Of a DNA stretch of 64,000 nt, positions 1-7,192 are shown one piece after another (the first letter of the stretch is position 1; each line of letters begins with the position of its first letter). A model generated the notes under the pieces. It did no database searches and was not told where the DNA came from. It was given only the letters and a program-made list of their open reading frames with translations. Made by a program: the position numbers and the translations under genes. The stretch spans positions 248,001 to 312,000 of the forward strand of contig NZ_FNDJ01000014.1 of the NCBI RefSeq assembly GCF_900099965.1. The letters run 5' to 3'. This stretch comes from Nonomuraea jiangxiensis (GTDB lineage: Bacteria; Actinomycetota; Actinomycetes; Streptosporangiales; Streptosporangiaceae).

Positions 1-1
1 C

Positions 2-97
2 CGGCTCACGCTCAGCGCTCGCGCGATCAAGACAATCGACCAGATCGGCATCGACCGGGCGCTCGCGCGGATCCGGGCGAGAGGAGAGAAGATCTGA
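2..97 (+). CDS. rpmB: 50S ribosomal protein L28, C-terminal part (partial)
   Basis: This is the 3' end of a gene that enters from the left edge; 31 residues are visible. They read like the C-terminus of bacterial L28, with an LSARAIKTID stretch followed by a GID...ALARIRARGEKI tail, close to the E. coli L28 ending. The stop TGA overlaps the ATG of the next gene (TGATG), so the two are translationally coupled. The visible part has no cysteine. Its neighbours are cysteine-free S14 and L32 paralogues, so this is probably the zinc-independent L28 copy of a zinc-starvation operon (inference; the part that would carry Cys pairs is outside the window). Confidence 0.85.
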   Translation, partial: RLTLSARAIKTIDQIGIDRALARIRARGEKI

Positions 98-396
98 TGG
101 CCAAGAAGAGCAAGATCGCCGCGAACGAGCGGCGCAAGGCCGTCGTCCGGCGCCATGCCGAGCGCCGGGCCCGGCTGAAGGAGATCATCCGCACCGGCAT
201 GCCGCAGGAGCAGGCCGAAGCCGTCCGGGAGCTGGCCCGCCAGCCGCGCGACGCCAGCGCCACCCGCATCCGCAACCGCGACTCGGTCGACGGCCGGCCG
301 CGCGGGCACCTCACCAAGTTCGGCCTGTCCCGGGTGCGCTTCCGCGAGATGGCCCACCGCGGCGAACTGCCGGGCATCAGGAAAGCGAGCTGGTAG
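97..396 (+). CDS. rpsN: 30S ribosomal protein S14, zinc-independent (C-minus) type
   Basis: The protein has 99 residues and the long-form S14 architecture: basic N-terminus MAKKSKIAANERRK, then RNRDSVDGRPRGHLTKFGLSRVRFREMA and the C-terminal GIRKASW typical of the family. It has no cysteine, so it lacks the two CxxC zinc pairs of the short zinc-binding S14. In actinobacteria such C-minus S14 paralogues are usually repressed by Zur and replace the zinc form during zinc starvation (established knowledge; the promoter is outside the window). It overlaps rpmB by one base and is followed after 2 nt by rpmF, forming a tight ribosomal operon. The role in the 30S subunit head is certain from homology; the zinc response is inferred. 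Confidence 0.95.
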   Translation: MAKKSKIAANERRKAVVRRHAERRARLKEIIRTGMPQEQAEAVRELARQPRDASATRIRNRDSVDGRPRGHLTKFGLSRVRFREMAHRGELPGIRKASW

Positions 397-398
397 CC

Positions 399-566
399 AT
401 GGCCGTGCCCAAGCGCAGGACCTCGCGCAGCAACACCCGCCACCGCCGCAGCCAGTGGAAGGCCACCGTGCCCGACCTGGTCCCGATCACCCTGAACGGG
501 CGGCGGCTGCTCGTGCCCCGCGGCCTCGTCCGCGCCTACCACCGCGGCCTGATCGCCGCCGATTGA
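399..566 (+). CDS. rpmF: 50S ribosomal protein L32, cysteine-free form
   Basis: A 55-residue protein that starts with the diagnostic L32 N-terminus MAVPKRRTSRSNTRHRRSQW. In ordinary actinobacterial L32 the second half carries CxxC...CxxC zinc ligands. Here that half is LVPITLNGRRLLVPRGLV... with no cysteine, so this is a zinc-independent variant. It begins 2 nt after rpsN, and the order rpmB-rpsN-rpmF, all cysteine-free where visible, matches the alternative ribosomal protein set used under zinc limitation. It is the last gene of the operon; the next gene is convergent. Confidence 0.93.
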   Translation: MAVPKRRTSRSNTRHRRSQWKATVPDLVPITLNGRRLLVPRGLVRAYHRGLIAAD

Positions 567-681
567 GCCGACCCTGCCACCGACCCTGCCGTGCTCTCAT
601 GAGTGAGGTGGGGTCCGGGTCGTCCCGTTCGCGACCTGCCAGGCGAGCGTGGGGCTCGGCGGGGTCCGTAGCGGGCCGTGG

Positions 682-1854
682 TCAGTGGCCGGGAGCGGTT
701 GTGAGCAGGTCCGGCGAGAGGTCGGCGACTCGGGCGTTGCCGCTGGTGGCCATCGTGATGTCCAGGTCGGCCAGCAGGCAGCGGATGACGTGCCGTACCC
801 CTGCTTGTCCGGCGAGCCCCAGCCCGTACGCGTAAGGCCGGCCGAGCAGCACCGCCTTCGCCCCCAGCGCCAGGGCCTTGATCACATCCGAGCCGGAGCG
901 GATGCCGCTGTCGAACAGCACGGTGAGCCGGTCGCCCACCGCCTCCGCCACGGCGGGCAGCGCGTCCAGCGCCCCGGCCGCGCCGTCGACCTGGCGGCCG
1001 CCGTGGTTCGAGACGACGACGCCGTCCATCCCGGCGTCGGCCGCGCGGCGCGCGTCGTCGGGATGCTGGATGCCCTTGAGCACGATGGGCCCCTGCCAGC
1101 GCTCGCGCAGGAACGGCAGGTCGTCCCAGGTGAGCGACGGATCGCCGAAGAGACGCGCCCAGATCGCGATCGCGCGGTCGCGATTGGTCTCGCCGATCGG
1201 GTCCCCGACGAGCTTCTGGAACACCGGATCGGTGAAGTAGTTGGCGACCCCGATGCCGTACAGGAACGGCAGGTACGCCTGGTCCAGGTCGCGCGGGCGC
1301 CAGCCGAGCGTATGGGTGTCCAGGGTGACGACCAGCGCCTCGTAGCCGCTGTCGTGCGCGCGCTGGACGAAGCTCGCCGCGAGGTCGCGGTCATTGGGCC
1401 AGTAGAGCTGGTACCACCGGGGTCCTTCGCCGCCGGCCTGCGCGACCTGCTCGATGGAGTGGGAGGAGGCCGTACTGAGGATCATCGGGACCTGCTCGGC
1501 CGCCGCGGCGCGAGCCACCGCGAGCTCGCCCTCGGGATGCATGATGGTCAGGACGCCGACCGGGCCGAGCAGCAGCGGCGAGCGCAGCCGCCGGCCGAAC
1601 AACTCGACGGACAGATCGCGGACGGCCACGTCACGGAGCATCCGCGGCACGATCCGCCGCCGCCCGAACGCCTCCAGGTTGGCGCGCGCGGTGGACTCCG
1701 TGCCCGCGGACCCGGCGACGTAGCCGAACGCGCGCGAGTCGAGCCGTTCCTGCGCGAGCCGTTCGAGCGCGGCCATGCCGGTGGGCAGAATCGGCGTACC
1801 GCCGTCGAGCCCGTCGCGGTAGATCTCGTTCTGGTAGTCGGCGGCCACGGTCAT
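682..1854 (-). CDS. FMN-dependent alpha-hydroxy-acid oxidase/dehydrogenase
   Basis: A 390-residue TIM-barrel flavoenzyme of the lactate oxidase / (S)-mandelate dehydrogenase / glycolate oxidase family, which oxidises a 2-hydroxy acid to the 2-oxo acid. Visible signatures are the substrate tyrosine in YQLYWPND (near residue 148), the FMN lysine in IVLKGIQHPDD (K260), and the catalytic His/Arg in VSNHGGRQVDG (H284, R287). The phosphate-binding part is DSGIRSGSD...LLGRPYAYGL. The start is set at the ATG preceded by an AGGAGGAGG Shine-Dalgarno and overlapping the upstream CoA-transferase stop (ATGA). Last gene of a three-gene leftward operon with CaiB and enoyl-CoA hydratase. The divergent mandelate-racemase homologue suggests a mandelate-like substrate, but the sequence does not prove it. 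Confidence 0.9.
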   Translation of the reverse strand: MTVAADYQNEIYRDGLDGGTPILPTGMAALERLAQERLDSRAFGYVAGSAGTESTARANLEAFGRRRIVPRMLRDVAVRDLSVELFGRRLRSPLLLGPVGVLTIMHPEGELAVARAAAAEQVPMILSTASSHSIEQVAQAGGEGPRWYQLYWPNDRDLAASFVQRAHDSGYEALVVTLDTHTLGWRPRDLDQAYLPFLYGIGVANYFTDPVFQKLVGDPIGETNRDRAIAIWARLFGDPSLTWDDLPFLRERWQGPIVLKGIQHPDDARRAADAGMDGVVVSNHGGRQVDGAAGALDALPAVAEAVGDRLTVLFDSGIRSGSDVIKALALGAKAVLLGRPYAYGLGLAGQAGVRHVIRCLLADLDITMATSGNARVADLSPDLLTTAPGH

Positions 1855-3131
1855 GATCCTCCTCCTGTACGGAGCCGTTCGGGCACGGGCCCGCCGAGGC
1901 GGTGCTCCGGGCCGTGGGCGGGTTCGACGAGGGCGCCGCCGCGCCACAGGGCGGTGATCTCGGCGTCGTCGTAGCCCAGTTCGCGCAGCAACTCCTCATT
2001 GTGCTCTCCCTGGCGGGCGGGCTGCGGTGGCACGGGGGCGGGGGTCTGGCAGTCGGCGCCGAAATGCCAGGGGACGCCGGGGATGGTGATCTCGCCGCCG
2101 TCGCGGTCGGGCACGGTACGGATCGCCCCCCAGCCGGCCGCCCACTCGCCGGACGCGATCTCGTGAAGGGTGCGGACCCGCCCGGTGGCGATCTTGGCCT
2201 CGGAGAGCTGGGCGTTGAGGGAGGCCATGTCGTCGAAGGTCCAGATCCACTGCTGGACGATGGCGTGCAACTCGGTCAGGTGGCTGCGGCGGGCCTCGGG
2301 GGTGCGGAAGCGCGGGTCGTCGGCGAGGTCCGGCCGGCGCATGGCCGCCAGGTAGGACGAGAAGGACATGCTGCCCACCAGGCTCATCGGGCTGACGAAC
2401 CGCTCGCCGCCCGGGCCGGTGAAGAACGGGCAGTCGGTCGCGCCCAGGATCGGGGTCTCCGCCCCCAGCTCCTCGCCCGACAGGTCGGCGTGCACCCGCT
2501 CGTTGACGGCCAGCATCACCGCGGCCATGGCCACGTCCACGTACTGTCCCTCGCCGGTACGGTCACGGTGGTGCAGCGCCGCCAGGACGGCGATCGCGGC
2601 GTGCAGCCCGGAGTAGACGTCCGCGTGCGACAGGGAGTCGGTACGCAGCCGCCCGTCCGGCCTGCCGAACTGCTCCTCGGTGATCGCCGTGAGCCCTGTC
2701 TCGGCCTGTACGGTGGGCGCGTACGCCATACGGGACCGCCACGCGCCATGCTGCCCGTAACCGCTGATCGAGACGTAGACGACGGCCGGGTTACGTGCCG
2801 CGACGCGGTCGTAGCCGAGGCCGAACGCCGCGAGCGTGCCCGGCCGGAAGTTCTCCACGACCACGTCGGCACGGTCGCACAACCGCAGAGCGACCTCCTG
2901 CGCGCCCGGCACGTTGAGATCGATGGACAGGTTGCGCTTGCCGGCGTTCTGCTGGGCGTAGTAGCCGGAGATCTCCCCCTTGCGCGGGAACGCCCGCCGC
3001 GACAGATCGCCCGCGGGAGGTTCCACCTTGATGACGTCGGCTCCCAGGTCACGCAGCGTCTGCGCGCACAGCGGCCCGGCGAGCACCCGGGAGAAGTCCA
3101 CGACCTGGATCCCGTCGAGAGGCAGGGCCAT
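1851..3131 (-). CDS. CaiB/BaiF-type (family III) CoA-transferase
   Basis: A 426-residue protein with the full family III CoA-transferase pattern. The N-terminus is LDGIQVVDFSRVLAGPLCAQ, followed by LGADVIKVEPPAGDLSR, the NAGKRNLSIDLN segment, and a SHADVYSGLHAAIAVLAAL stretch that contains the catalytic aspartate. These enzymes move CoA from an acyl-CoA donor to a carboxylic acid, here probably activating an acid made in the same pathway. ATG is preferred over a GTG 9 nt upstream because the upstream gene's TGA lies 2 nt before this ATG and a GGGG run sits about 9 nt before it. It overlaps the downstream oxidase gene by 4 nt. Confidence 0.9.
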   Translation of the reverse strand: MALPLDGIQVVDFSRVLAGPLCAQTLRDLGADVIKVEPPAGDLSRRAFPRKGEISGYYAQQNAGKRNLSIDLNVPGAQEVALRLCDRADVVVENFRPGTLAAFGLGYDRVAARNPAVVYVSISGYGQHGAWRSRMAYAPTVQAETGLTAITEEQFGRPDGRLRTDSLSHADVYSGLHAAIAVLAALHHRDRTGEGQYVDVAMAAVMLAVNERVHADLSGEELGAETPILGATDCPFFTGPGGERFVSPMSLVGSMSFSSYLAAMRRPDLADDPRFRTPEARRSHLTELHAIVQQWIWTFDDMASLNAQLSEAKIATGRVRTLHEIASGEWAAGWGAIRTVPDRDGGEITIPGVPWHFGADCQTPAPVPPQPARQGEHNEELLRELGYDDAEITALWRGGALVEPAHGPEHRLGGPVPERLRTGGGS

Positions 3132-3133
3132 GC

Positions 3134-3931
3134 TCAGCACCCCCTGAAGCGGGCCAGCCCGGGACCGTTACGCCGATAGGACTCCACGCCCGAGCGGAAG
3201 TCGTCCGAGCCGAAGATGGGCCTCTGCAGCTCGGCCATCGCCTCGTCGGCCGCGCGAACGCCCTGGTCGACCGCCACCGCGACCAGAGCCTTGGTCGCGG
3301 CGTGGGCCACGGTCGGGCCGGCGGCGAGTTCGCGGGCGAGGGTCATGGTGGCGGCTCGCAGCCGCTCGTCGGGTACGACGCGGTTGATCAGGCCCCAGCG
3401 TTCCAGCGTGCGGGCGTCGTAGCGGCGGCCGAGCATCGCCATCTCCTTCGCCCGTGCCGCGCCGGCCCGTTGGGCGATCCGCTGCACGGCCCCCATCAGG
3501 GGATGCAGGCCCACGGTCGCCTCCACCGAGCCCAGCTCCGCGGACTCGCTCGCCACGACCAGGTCGCAGGCGAGCGCCAGTTCGAGGCCGCCACCGACGC
3601 AGACCCCGTGCACGCCGGCCACGATGGGGACCGGCAACCTCTCGAAGGCGTCGAGCAGGTCGAGCCTCGACCGGCCGAGCGGCCCGTCGCCGCGCGTCGC
3701 GGCGGCCGACAACGCGTCCAGATCCGCCCCCGCGCAGAAGTGCCGCAGGCCGCTGGTCAGCATCACGGCCCGGGCTCCCTGCTCCCCGGCCCAGCGCAGC
3801 GCCTCGATGATCTGCTCGGAGAACGCGGCGTCGAGCAGGTTGTACGGCCGGTGCCGCAGCGTCAGGATCGCCACCGTGCCGTCCATCAGGCGCGCCACCG
3901 GTTGGTCCGTTTTGATCTGCTTGTGCGGCAT
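3134..3931 (-). CDS. Enoyl-CoA hydratase/isomerase family protein
   Basis: A 265-residue crotonase-fold protein. It shows the oxyanion-hole segment RHFCAGADLDAL, then GVCVGGGLELALACDLVVAS and the helix ELGSVEATVGLHPLMGAVQR, followed by KEMAMLGRRYDA and GLINRVVP. It should act on an acyl-CoA by hydration, isomerisation or ring opening; the exact reaction cannot be read. It is first in the leftward operon with the CaiB CoA-transferase and the FMN oxidase. The promoter region contains a perfect inverted repeat about 80 nt upstream that overlaps a TTGACT -35-like hexamer for leftward transcription. Confidence 0.88.
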   Translation of the reverse strand: MPHKQIKTDQPVARLMDGTVAILTLRHRPYNLLDAAFSEQIIEALRWAGEQGARAVMLTSGLRHFCAGADLDALSAAATRGDGPLGRSRLDLLDAFERLPVPIVAGVHGVCVGGGLELALACDLVVASESAELGSVEATVGLHPLMGAVQRIAQRAGAARAKEMAMLGRRYDARTLERWGLINRVVPDERLRAATMTLARELAAGPTVAHAATKALVAVAVDQGVRAADEAMAELQRPIFGSDDFRSGVESYRRNGPGLARFRGC

Positions 3932-4007
3932 CGCGTCCGCCCCCTGCCCGCCCCTGACCCGGGGCCGCGGAACGGTGCCGCCGACCAGTCGGCAGAGGCG
4001 CTCGATC

Positions 4008-4028
4008 TGACTTTCGAAGGGAAAGTCA
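4008..4028. promoter_or_regulatory. Perfect inverted repeat (putative operator) between the divergent operons
   Basis: TGACTTTC and GAAAGTCA are perfect 8-nt arms separated by GAAGG. The repeat sits between the enoyl-CoA hydratase and the racemase homologue. Read leftward it overlaps TTGACT, a good -35 hexamer. It differs from the 23-bp block found at three other promoters of the cluster, so a second regulator may bind here. Confidence 0.6.
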
Positions 4029-4052
4029 ATAGATACCTCGGACGCTACGCCT

Positions 4053-4075
4053 TATACTTTTAAGATGCAAGCCAG
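4053..4075 (+). promoter_or_regulatory. -10 element plus shared operator block, leaderless promoter of the racemase homologue
   Basis: The -10 hexamer TATACT is followed at the usual distance by the ATG at 4065, so the transcript probably starts at the start codon. The block continues as CTT-N7-GCAAGCCAG, overlapping +1. The same 23-bp arrangement occurs at the HxlR promoter (5203-5225) and, on the other strand, at the ApbA-like gene (6727-6749). Confidence 0.65.
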
Positions 4076-5174
4076 CAGGTGGGCCGGGGAGGATGCCCCC
4101 AGGCTCCCGGCGATCTCCACGGTCAGAGCGCGGGCGGTGGACGTTCCCATGGCGCGGCCCTTGCGCACCGCGTCGGGATCGATCTCGACGGCTCCGCTCA
4201 TCCTGCTCGACGTGGTCACCGAGAGCGGCCTCGTCGGACACTCCTACCTTTTCGCATACAGCCGGCTGATGATGCCGGCCATGGTCTCGATCGTCCGGGA
4301 GCTGGCTCCGGAGCTGGCGGGAGAGTCCATCGCCCCGGGGCGGCGGATGCGGGACATGCGGCGGCGGTTCCGGTTGCTCGGCACGCAGGGGTTGCTCGGC
4401 ATGGTCATCTCGGGGATCGAGATGGCGCTCTGGGATGTCCTCGGGAAACTGTTGGGCCGGCCGGTCGCCGACCTGCTCGGAGGCGAGGCCGTCGCGCTGC
4501 GGGCCTACGACAGCTACGGCATGGTCGACCTCCCGCGGGACGAGGCGGCCATCAGGGAGTCCGTCGAGTCTGGATTCCGGGCCGTCAAGATCAAGATCGG
4601 CTATCCGGACGCGGCCGATGACGTGGCGGTCGTCCGGCGGGTTCGGGAGATCGTGGGCCCCGAGATCGACCTGATGGTCGACTACAACCAGTCGCTCGAT
4701 CCGCCCGAGGCGTGCAGGCGGATCGAGCGGCTACGCGAATTCGATCTCTACTGGGTCGAGGAGCCCGTCGCCGCCGAGGACCTCGCCGGCCATTCCCTCG
4801 TGCGGCGGGTGACCGGTGCGAGAATCCAGACCGGCGAGAACTGGTGGTTCCCCGAGGGGTGCCAGGCGGCGATCGCCGCGTCGGCCGGCGACTTCGCCAT
4901 GCTGGACCTCATGAAGATCGGTGGTTTCACCGGTTGGATGCTCGCGGCGGGACAGGCGCACGCGGCCTCGCTGCCCGTGTCCAGTCATCTCTTCGTCGAA
5001 GCGAGCGCGCACGCCATGGCCGTGACGCCCACGGGTGACTGGGTGGAGCACTTCGACCTCGCGGGCGCGATCCTGGAGGCCCCATGCCGACCGGTCGACG
5101 GCCACATCACGGCGACCGGGCCGGGGCTCGGGATCACCTGGAACGAGGAGGCGATCGCGCGGTACGCGCTATGA
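4065..5174 (+). CDS. Mandelate racemase homologue (enolase superfamily)
   Basis: A 369-residue protein that aligns along its length with Pseudomonas mandelate racemase. All catalytic residues are kept at a constant +11 offset: K175/K177 in VKIKIGYP (KxK motif), metal ligands D206 (MVDYNQSLD), E232 (WVEEP) and E258 (TGENW), the general-base His H308 (SSHLF) with its partner D281, and E328 (DWVEHFD). Enzymes of this subgroup abstract the alpha proton of a 2-hydroxy acid and interconvert its enantiomers. No Shine-Dalgarno precedes the ATG, but a TATACT -10 lies 7 nt upstream, which supports leaderless translation. Context: divergent from the hydroxy-acid oxidase operon and followed by an HxlR regulator. 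The substrate is probably mandelate or a close aryl/alkyl analogue (inference). Confidence 0.9.
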   Translation: MQASRWAGEDAPRLPAISTVRARAVDVPMARPLRTASGSISTAPLILLDVVTESGLVGHSYLFAYSRLMMPAMVSIVRELAPELAGESIAPGRRMRDMRRRFRLLGTQGLLGMVISGIEMALWDVLGKLLGRPVADLLGGEAVALRAYDSYGMVDLPRDEAAIRESVESGFRAVKIKIGYPDAADDVAVVRRVREIVGPEIDLMVDYNQSLDPPEACRRIERLREFDLYWVEEPVAAEDLAGHSLVRRVTGARIQTGENWWFPEGCQAAIAASAGDFAMLDLMKIGGFTGWMLAAGQAHAASLPVSSHLFVEASAHAMAVTPTGDWVEHFDLAGAILEAPCRPVDGHITATGPGLGITWNEEAIARYAL

Positions 5175-5202
5175 CGGCCCGTTATGCCTGGTTTCCCTCG
5201 GC

Positions 5203-5225
5203 TAAACTTGCTCAACGCAAGCCAG
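5203..5225 (+). promoter_or_regulatory. -10 element plus shared operator block at the HxlR promoter
   Basis: TAAACT is the -10 hexamer and CTT-N7-GCAAGCCAG follows in the same spacing as at 4053-4075. In this copy the centre is a dyad, CTTGC-TCAAC-GCAAG, as expected for a dimeric winged-helix regulator. The position downstream of the -10 suggests repression and autoregulation by the HxlR protein. Confidence 0.6.
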
Positions 5226-5240
5226 CGAATGGAGGTTGAC

Positions 5241-5744
5241 GTGACCAAGGGGCCACGGCCACAGGCGCCGGTTTCCTGTCCGATCGGACGCGCCGTCGGC
5301 CTGCTGGGCGAGCGGTGGACGCTGCTGATCCTGCGTAACGCCAACCTGGGCACGACCCGCTTCGACGCCTTCCGGGCGGAGCTCGGAATCGCCGACAACA
5401 TCCTGTCCAGCAGGCTCGCCCGGATGGTCGAGGCCGGGCTGCTCACACGGGTCCCCTACCGCGGCAGCGGGCGCACCCGGCACGAATACCGGCTCACCAC
5501 CGCGGGGGCCGAGGTGCTTCCGGTGCTGCACGCCCTGGCCGTCTGGGGCCAGGAGCACACGGAGTCACCCGAGCCGGCCGCTCCCATGCGGGTGATCCAC
5601 CAGCAGTGCGGGCAGGTGACGACTCCTGGCCGGGTGTGCGACCACTGTGGCGAGCCCGTCCGGCGCGAGGAGGAGGCGTGGGTCCGGCCCTGGCTCTCCT
5701 CCGAGCCGACCGTCCTCGCGAGCCCGGTGCGGACCGGCTCCTGA
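5241..5744 (+). CDS. HxlR-family winged-helix transcriptional regulator
   Basis: A 167-residue protein that starts with the HxlR core CPIGRAVGLLGERWTLLILRNANLGTTRF and continues through FRAELGIADNILSSRLARMVEAGLLTRVPYR and the EYRLTTAGAEVLPVLHALAVWG wing and helix. The C-terminus adds a C-x9-CxxC cysteine cluster (QQCG ... CDHCGE) that could bind zinc. The GTG start has a GGAGG Shine-Dalgarno five nt upstream; in-frame ATGs further upstream would place the operator inside the gene. It probably senses an intermediate of the surrounding hydroxy-acid pathway and binds the 23-bp block found at its own promoter, at the racemase promoter and at the ApbA-like promoter (inference). Confidence 0.9.
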   Translation: MTKGPRPQAPVSCPIGRAVGLLGERWTLLILRNANLGTTRFDAFRAELGIADNILSSRLARMVEAGLLTRVPYRGSGRTRHEYRLTTAGAEVLPVLHALAVWGQEHTESPEPAAPMRVIHQQCGQVTTPGRVCDHCGEPVRREEEAWVRPWLSSEPTVLASPVRTGS

Positions 5745-5756
5745 CACGGGCATCCG

Positions 5757-6707
5757 TCACGACGCTTTCGTGATCCGTCGCTGGTGTACGCGCAGCTGGA
5801 GGGTGGCCAGGTCGAGCAGCGGAGTGCTCACGGACAGAGCCCGGGCACGGGCCACGAAGTCGCCGAACACGTGCTCCGCCTCCGTGGGCCGCCCGGCGAC
5901 GACGTCGCGGTACATCGACGAGGTGAATCCGGAACCGCTCTGCGTGACCATCTCGGTGATCGCGTCGAGTTCGCCGGCCGGCACGGGATGGCCGGCCGCG
6001 GCCGACACCGCCGCCGCCTCGGCGAGGATGGCGGGGCCCAGCCCGCTGCCGCCGGGGACGGCGACGATCTCCCCGACCGAGCCGCGGGCCAAGCAGGTCA
6101 ATGCGCCGACGGTGATGATGAAGGCCCATTTGTGCCACATGGCCGTGATGATGTCCGCCGCTACGGCGGTGTCGAAGCCCGCGGCGGACAGGAGCTCGTA
6201 CACGTCCATCAGCCGCTCGGACGACTGCCCGGATTGCTCTCCGATGACCAGTTCCGCCATCGGGGCCAGGCGGACGATGTCCCCATCCGCGTTGACGGTC
6301 GTGGCGACCTTGACCACGCCACCCAGGACCGACGCCGCACCGAACCGTGCGTTGAGCGCGTCGAGATGCGCCATGCCGTTGAGGAAGGGCACGATCGAGG
6401 TTCCCTGGCCGACCGCCGGCGCGACGTTCTCGATGGCCTGTGCCAGCTCAGTGGCCTTCACCGACAACAGGATGACGTCGTAGGCGCCGGTGATCTCCTC
6501 TGCGGTGATCAGCCGGGGTTCGATCAGCGTCCGCTCGCCGAGACCGGTGATTCGCAGTCCTCGCTCACCCAGCACCGCGGCCCGGTGCGGGCGTACCAGA
6601 AAGGTGACGTCCCGACCGGCCTGGACGAGCCGAGCCCCGAAGAACCCCCCGGTCGCGCCGGCGCCGACGATCAGGATCCTCCCGGCGCCATCCTGGCTGG
6701 TGTCCAT
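5757..6707 (-). CDS. ApbA/PanE-family 2-dehydropantoate reductase-like enzyme
   Basis: A 316-residue NADPH-dependent 2-oxo-acid reductase family protein. It has the Rossmann motif ILIVGAGATGGFFGARL at the N-terminus, ILLSVKATELAQAIE, PFLNGMAHLDALNARFG and the MWHKWAFIITVGALTCL segment that contains the catalytic lysine. The family reduces 2-dehydropantoate or similar 2-oxo acids to 2-hydroxy acids. ATG is chosen over the adjacent upstream GTG because of the GAAGGG Shine-Dalgarno spacing. It faces the HxlR gene tail to tail and carries the shared operator block at its promoter, so it likely belongs to the same regulon. It may interconvert a 2-oxo/2-hydroxy acid in that pathway rather than make pantoate. 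Confidence 0.87.
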   Translation of the reverse strand: MDTSQDGAGRILIVGAGATGGFFGARLVQAGRDVTFLVRPHRAAVLGERGLRITGLGERTLIEPRLITAEEITGAYDVILLSVKATELAQAIENVAPAVGQGTSIVPFLNGMAHLDALNARFGAASVLGGVVKVATTVNADGDIVRLAPMAELVIGEQSGQSSERLMDVYELLSAAGFDTAVAADIITAMWHKWAFIITVGALTCLARGSVGEIVAVPGGSGLGPAILAEAAAVSAAAGHPVPAGELDAITEMVTQSGSGFTSSMYRDVVAGRPTEAEHVFGDFVARARALSVSTPLLDLATLQLRVHQRRITKAS

Positions 6708-6726
6708 CACGGTGCCCTTCTCTCAT

Positions 6727-6749
6727 CTGGCTTGCATAGGAAAAGCCTA
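6727..6749 (-). promoter_or_regulatory. Shared -10/operator block at the ApbA-like gene promoter
   Basis: Read on the minus strand, TAGGCT (-10) is followed by CTT-N7-GCAAGCCAG in the same 23-bp register as the blocks at 4053-4075 and 5203-5225. This third copy lies in a different orientation and next to a different gene, which argues against chance or simple tandem duplication. Confidence 0.6.
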
Positions 6750-6790
6750 GTTGAGCGAACGGGGGCCATGCGGAAATTCTGCGCGGGGCC

Positions 6791-7144
6791 TCATCGCGAC
6801 GGCTGCTTCACGCCCCACAGCGTGCCGGTCGGGTCGGTGACGTAGGCGACCAGGCCTTCCCCCGGCAGTTCCTGGACCTCGTTGACGACGGAGCCGCCGT
6901 TCCTGATCACGGCCTTCAGTGACGATGCGATGTCCGCCACCTCCAGCCAGGCGATCACCGGCTGGGACTGGTGGTCGCGGCTCATGATGGCGCCGTCGAT
7001 GCCCGCACCCGGGCCGGTGGCCGCCAGCAGGTAGCCGGGCAGGAACGGCGAGGCGGTCAGGTCCCAGCCGAAGCTGGAGGCGAAGAACTCGGCCGTGCCG
7101 GCGACGTCCGGCGTGGTGACCTCGAAGTGGATGATGTTTCCCAT
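6791..7144 (-). CDS. VOC (glyoxalase/bleomycin-resistance fold) protein
   Basis: A 117-residue single vicinal-oxygen-chelate domain protein. The start IIHFEVTTPDVAGTAEFFASSFGWDL and the end VAYVTDPTGTLWGVKQP are typical of actinobacterial VOC proteins; His, a central Glu (WLEVAD) and others could form the metal site. Substrate unknown. There is no clear Shine-Dalgarno, but a TAGCTT hexamer 7 nt before the ATG suggests a leaderless transcript. The AraC regulator upstream is transcribed in the same direction with a 48-nt gap. Confidence 0.8.
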   Translation of the reverse strand: MGNIIHFEVTTPDVAGTAEFFASSFGWDLTASPFLPGYLLAATGPGAGIDGAIMSRDHQSQPVIAWLEVADIASSLKAVIRNGGSVVNEVQELPGEGLVAYVTDPTGTLWGVKQPSR

Positions 7145-7192
7145 GCCGTCGAAGCTACGGTCCGGCGACCGGAACGGGCTTGGATAAATCGG

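Noticed and set aside
649..1974. Long open frame on the plus strand opposite the FMN oxidase gene
   Set aside because: Antisense shadow of a well-supported gene; translation is low-complexity with no domain. Many similar shadows occur because stops are rare at this GC.
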